From positions 219,437 through 283,436 of the forward strand of contig NZ_JAGGCS010000003.1 in the NCBI RefSeq assembly GCF_022884085.1: a DNA stretch of 64,000 bases, written 5' to 3'. A program made the position numbers and the translations under genes. The stretch comes from Paenirhizobium cremeum. GTDB lineage: Bacteria > Pseudomonadota > Alphaproteobacteria > Rhizobiales > Rhizobiaceae. The notes under the pieces were generated by a model. It ran no database searches. It was given only the letters and a program-made list of their open reading frames with translations, and was not told where the DNA came from. This document shows, in pieces, positions 61,232 through 64,000 of the stretch. Numbering within the stretch: the first letter of the stretch is position 1; every line of letters starts with the position of its first letter.

Positions 61232-61801
61232 ATGCCGAATTTCGTGGAGATAGAGGATGCGGTGGCAGCCTTGCGGCTGGCGCGACGGGTCATGGTCGTC
61301 GGCTGTTCCGGCGGCGGCAAGAGCACATTGTCGTAGAAACTCGCAGCGCATTTTGGCCTGCTCTACATTTCCATGGACAAGGAGTTCTTCTGGCTTCCGG
61401 GCTGGATCGGGCGGCCGCGCCAGGAACAGCGGGCGATGATCGCGCAAGCGGCCGAGGGTGAGCGCTGGATCATGGATGGCAGCAATCCTTCCAGCTTCGA
61501 TCTGCGCGTGCCGCGCAGCGACCTGATAATCTGGGTGCGCATGCCCAGGCGGTTGTCGTTATGGGGCGTGATGGCTCGCGCGCTCAAGACCTACGGCCGT
61601 ACGCGTCCGGATATGGCGCCGGGATGTCCGGAGAGATTGCCTGACCGCGAATTCATCCGCTATATCTGGAACTTCGAGAAGGTGCATGCGCCGCTCTTCC
61701 TGCAAAACTTCGATCTCCATGGCCCGAATGTACCGGTCTTGGTGCTAAAATCCCGCTCAGACACCCGACGCCTTCTTGATCTTGCCGGCGTACCGGCTTA
61801 A
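61232..61801 (+). pseudogene. Broken P-loop kinase/topology-modulation-like gene (in-frame amber)
   Basis: A frame from ATG 61232 reads MPNFVEIEDAVAALRLARRV and then MVVGCSGGGKSTLS before TAG at 61334-61336; it continues in the same frame KLAAHFGLLYISMDKEFFWLPGW to 61801. The whole matches small P-loop ATPases of the topology-modulation/FlaR family, and the stop falls four codons after the Walker A lysine. CAG or AAG to TAG is one change. The distal part (from 61373) could start at its own ATG but lacks the nucleotide-binding loop, so it would be inactive. GGGAGGG upstream of 61232 supports the original start. Confidence 0.85.
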
Positions 61802-61810
61802 CTCCAGCCC

Positions 61811-62260
61811 ATGCCACAGTTCGAGACCCGCCGTATCGTAAAGCACTCGCCGGACCGCATGTACGACCTCGTCGCCGACGTCGAGCGCTATCCCGAATTC
61901 CTGCCGCTCTGCGAGGGACTGGCGATCCGTTCCCGCCGTGAGCGTGACGGCAAGGAACTTTTGGTGGCCGACATGACCGTCGGTTACAAGGCGATCCGCG
62001 AGACATTTACAACCCAGGTTCTTCTCGTTCCCGCCGAGCGGGTGATCGACGTGAAGTATATCGAGGGACCCTTCCGGTATCTCGACAATCGCTGGCGTTT
62101 CGAACCGGCTGACGACGGAGGCTGTTCCGTCAACTTCTTCATCGACTACGAGTTCAAGAACCGCATTCTCGGTGCCCTGATGGGCTCGATGTTCGATCGG
62201 GCCTTTCGCATGTTCGCCGAAGCCTTCGAAGCCCGGGCCGACAAGATCTACGCCGTTTGA
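61811..62260 (+). CDS. SRPBCC-family (Coq10/RatA-like) lipid-binding protein
   Basis: The 149-residue START-like protein has FETRRIVKHSPDRMYDLVADVERYPEFLPLCEGLAIRSR and CSVNFFIDYEFKNRILGALMGSMFDRAFRMFAEAFEARA, typical of Coq10/RatA. In mitochondria and alphaproteobacteria Coq10-like proteins bind ubiquinone; RatA in E. coli was reported to hinder ribosome subunit joining. A ubiquinone role is more likely here. It is 9 bases after the broken kinase gene. Confidence 0.88.
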   Translation: MPQFETRRIVKHSPDRMYDLVADVERYPEFLPLCEGLAIRSRRERDGKELLVADMTVGYKAIRETFTTQVLLVPAERVIDVKYIEGPFRYLDNRWRFEPADDGGCSVNFFIDYEFKNRILGALMGSMFDRAFRMFAEAFEARADKIYAV

Positions 62261-62275
62261 CGCCCCTCAGGGCGT
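62260..62275. terminator. Small hairpin after the Coq10-like gene
   Basis: ACGCCC-CTCA-GGGCGT forms a 6-base stem that starts on the last base of the stop codon, followed by TCTC. It is weak as a terminator, but it is the only obvious structure between this gene and convergent pncC. Confidence 0.4.
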
Positions 62276-62364
62276 TCTCGCGCTCCGTCGTTCACGGCTT
62301 CCTGTGTCGATTGTCCCGGATGCGTTCATCATCGACAGGAAGATCTTTTGGCCTGCCGTCCGTG

Positions 62365-62862
62365 TCAGCCGGCGACCGCGACAAGCAGTTCGAAGGCCGT
62401 TCGAACCGTGGCAAGCCGTATTTCCGTGCGGCCGATATCGCCGTAACGCATCTCGCGATGGACCAGCAGCCCCGTCTGGTTCTTGGCCGCCAGATGCACG
62501 AGGCCGACCGGCTTGTCCGCCGTGCCGCCGCTCGGTCCGGCAATACCCGTAACGGCGACCGCAATATTGGCCCCCGAGCGTCGCAGGGCGCCGTCCACCA
62601 TCTGCAGCGCCGTCTCGCGCGACACCGCGCCGAAACGTGACAGGACTTCCGGGGATACGCCGAGCATGTCGGTTTTCGCCTGATTGGAATAGGTGACGAA
62701 ACCGCGGTCGACGACTGTCGAGGAGCCGGATACCTCCGTGAGGGCGCCGGCGATCAGCCCGCCCGTGCAGGATTCGGCTGTCGCAAGCGTCAGTCCCCGC
62801 GCCGAGAAATCGCCGATGAGGCGCGTGGCTGAAACTTCGATATCGTCGGGAAAGATCGTCAT
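62365..62862 (-). CDS. pncC: Nicotinamide-nucleotide amidohydrolase PncC (CinA C-terminal family)
   Basis: Deamidates nicotinamide mononucleotide to nicotinate mononucleotide in NAD salvage. The 165-residue protein is a single CinA-C domain with [83 protein letters not shown]. It overlaps the ispDF stop by four bases, so the two genes are coupled. An in-frame extension within ispDF is rejected. Confidence 0.93.
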   Translation of the reverse strand: MTIFPDDIEVSATRLIGDFSARGLTLATAESCTGGLIAGALTEVSGSSTVVDRGFVTYSNQAKTDMLGVSPEVLSRFGAVSRETALQMVDGALRRSGANIAVAVTGIAGPSGGTADKPVGLVHLAAKNQTGLLVHREMRYGDIGRTEIRLATVRTAFELLVAVAG

Positions 62863-64000
62863 TTCGACTTTTCCCCGTAGACCACCGTTGCCGTGGCGAT
62901 GGCGGCAATGCCTTCGCCGCGTCCAACGAAGCCGATCTTCTCGTTCGTTGTCGCCTTGACGGAACAACGTTCAAGCGAGATCCCCAGCATCTCCGAGAGC
63001 TTCTCGCGCATGGACTGCCTGTGCGGACCGACCTTGGGGGCTTCGGCAATGAGGGAGATATCGGCGTTCATGATCGTTCCGCCGTTCTCGCGAACGATGC
63101 GGGCCGCATGCTCCAGAAAGATCCGCGATGGCGCGCCCTTCCACTGGGGATCGGATGGCGGAAAGTGATCGCCGATATCGCCGGCCCCACAGGTGGCGAG
63201 CAATGCATCCGTCAGCGCATGCAGCGCCACGTCGGCATCGGAATGGCCCTTGAGCTTCTGGTCGTGCGGGATGAAGACGCCGCAGAGCGTCACCCCGTCG
63301 CCGGGCTCAAGTTGATGCACATCGTATCCGTTGCCGGTTCGAACGTCGGGCAGGGCACTCGAAAGCCTCGCATCGGCCATGGCGATATCCCTTTTCACGG
63401 TGAGTTTGACATTGTCGGGAGAGCCTTCCGCCAGAAGGACGGGGATGCCGGCCCATTCCGCGATCGAGGCGTCGTCGGTAAAATCGCTGCGTCCGTCTGC
63501 GGCCGCCCTCTCATGGGCGTCGAGAATCAGAGGTAGCGCGAAGGCCTGGGGAGTCTGGGCGGCAAAAAGACCTGCGCGGGAGACGGTTTCGACGACATGT
63601 TTGTCGGCACTGCCCCGCTTCAAGGTGTCGGTGACAGGCATGACCGGCAACACGCCGCTCTCTCCGGAATCGAGCAGGGTCGCCACACGGTTGAGAAGCG
63701 CATCGTCCAAAAATGGGCGTACCGCATCGTGGATCATCACGTGACTGGCCTGAAGTTCGGAGAGGGCGCGCAGGCCCGCCAGCACGGATTGCTGACGGGT
63801 GGCTCCGCCTGTCACCGCGTGGACGGTTTCTCCCTTGCGAAGAGAAAGTCGCACGTTTTCAAAGAGTTCCTGGTCATCCGGATGGATGACGGCAATGATG
63901 GGACCCGATCTCTCCCAGGAAAGGAATTTTTCCAGCGTATGGGCTATGACCGGCCTGCCGCCGATCCTGCGATATTGTTTCGGCCCCTCGACCGAGGCGC
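62859..64000 (-). CDS. ispDF: Bifunctional IspD/IspF enzyme (partial at window end)
   Basis: MEP isoprenoid pathway enzyme combining CDP-ME synthesis and MEcPP synthesis. The IspD part begins off-window; it reads [26 protein letters not shown] at the edge and continues to [26 protein letters not shown]. The IspF part starts at about [45 protein letters not shown] with the metal-binding Asp-x-His. Fusion of the two is standard in alphaproteobacteria. Roughly the first 20-25 residues are missing. Confidence 0.96.
   Translation of the reverse strand, partial: ASVEGPKQYRRIGGRPVIAHTLEKFLSWERSGPIIAVIHPDDQELFENVRLSLRKGETVHAVTGGATRQQSVLAGLRALSELQASHVMIHDAVRPFLDDALLNRVATLLDSGESGVLPVMPVTDTLKRGSADKHVVETVSRAGLFAAQTPQAFALPLILDAHERAAADGRSDFTDDASIAEWAGIPVLLAEGSPDNVKLTVKRDIAMADARLSSALPDVRTGNGYDVHQLEPGDGVTLCGVFIPHDQKLKGHSDADVALHALTDALLATCGAGDIGDHFPPSDPQWKGAPSRIFLEHAARIVRENGGTIMNADISLIAEAPKVGPHRQSMREKLSEMLGISLERCSVKATTNEKIGFVGRGEGIAAIATATVVYGEKSK

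Overview
The window looks like a chromosomal stretch from an alphaproteobacterium of the Rhizobiaceae (Rhizobium/Agrobacterium/Sinorhizobium relatives). The evidence is the GC-rich coding sequence, the lpxD-fabZ-lpxA-lpxI-lpxB lipid A cluster with LpxI rather than LpxH, a lipoylated PdhB, the block kdsA-eno-ftsB-pdhABC-lpdA-lipA-ispDF, a LexA box of the alphaproteobacterial direct-repeat type (GTTC-N7-GTTC), and ATTACAT-type Zur palindromes. Genus cannot be fixed from this sequence alone. Almost all of the window is housekeeping; I see no prophage, insertion sequence, CRISPR array, rRNA or tRNA gene.

Layout. 0-3.4 kb: lipid A biosynthesis operon. 3.5-8.1 kb: zinc homeostasis locus (COG0523 GTPase, znuA, divergent znuCB-zur) with two near-identical Zur boxes. 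8.1-13.4 kb: minus-strand run of gamma-carbonic anhydrase, a small unknown, a SPOR-tailed D,D-carboxypeptidase, an unknown membrane-anchored protein, a LapG-type (BTLCP) cysteine protease and a two-domain PilZ protein, broken by an AT-rich gap. 13.5 kb: a probable structured RNA with a strong intrinsic terminator, then rhomboid protease, CBS protein and patatin. 16-21 kb: hisI, folE, Fe-S scaffold, yidD, DUF2267, thrS. 21-29 kb: acyltransferase, secreted unknown, flavoproteins, a degenerate CitE-like protein, DUF2336, GNAT and an ABC exporter. 29-36 kb: parE, a secreted hydrolase, tpiA-secG-pyrG and a small unknown. 36-42 kb: ppiD-trpD-trpC-moaC-moeA on the minus strand. 42-49.5 kb: P2-like P-type ATPase, gltA, comEC, lexA. 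49.7-64 kb: VOC protein, kdsA, eno, ftsB, pyruvate dehydrogenase genes with lpdA and lipA, a broken kinase gene, a Coq10/RatA-like gene, pncC and ispDF (cut by the window end).

How the genes fit together. The zinc genes form a feedback unit: Zur should repress uptake (ZnuABC) and the COG0523 chaperone through the two palindromes. The central-carbon genes link glycolysis (tpiA, eno) to acetyl-CoA (PDH, LpdA, LipA for its lipoyl groups) and the TCA cycle (gltA). kdsA joins the lpx genes in making Kdo2-lipid A.

Points most worth a second look: the 13.57-13.67 kb RNA candidate; a perfect FNR/FixK-type box before a DUF465 gene inside the PDH region; an in-frame amber codon just after the Walker A motif of a kinase gene at 61.3 kb; a P-type ATPase with Asn where SERCA has its key M6 Asp800; a CitE-like protein that has lost its acidic metal-binding motifs; and a gene order that appears rearranged relative to relatives as I remember them. 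No clearly novel multi-gene system was found.
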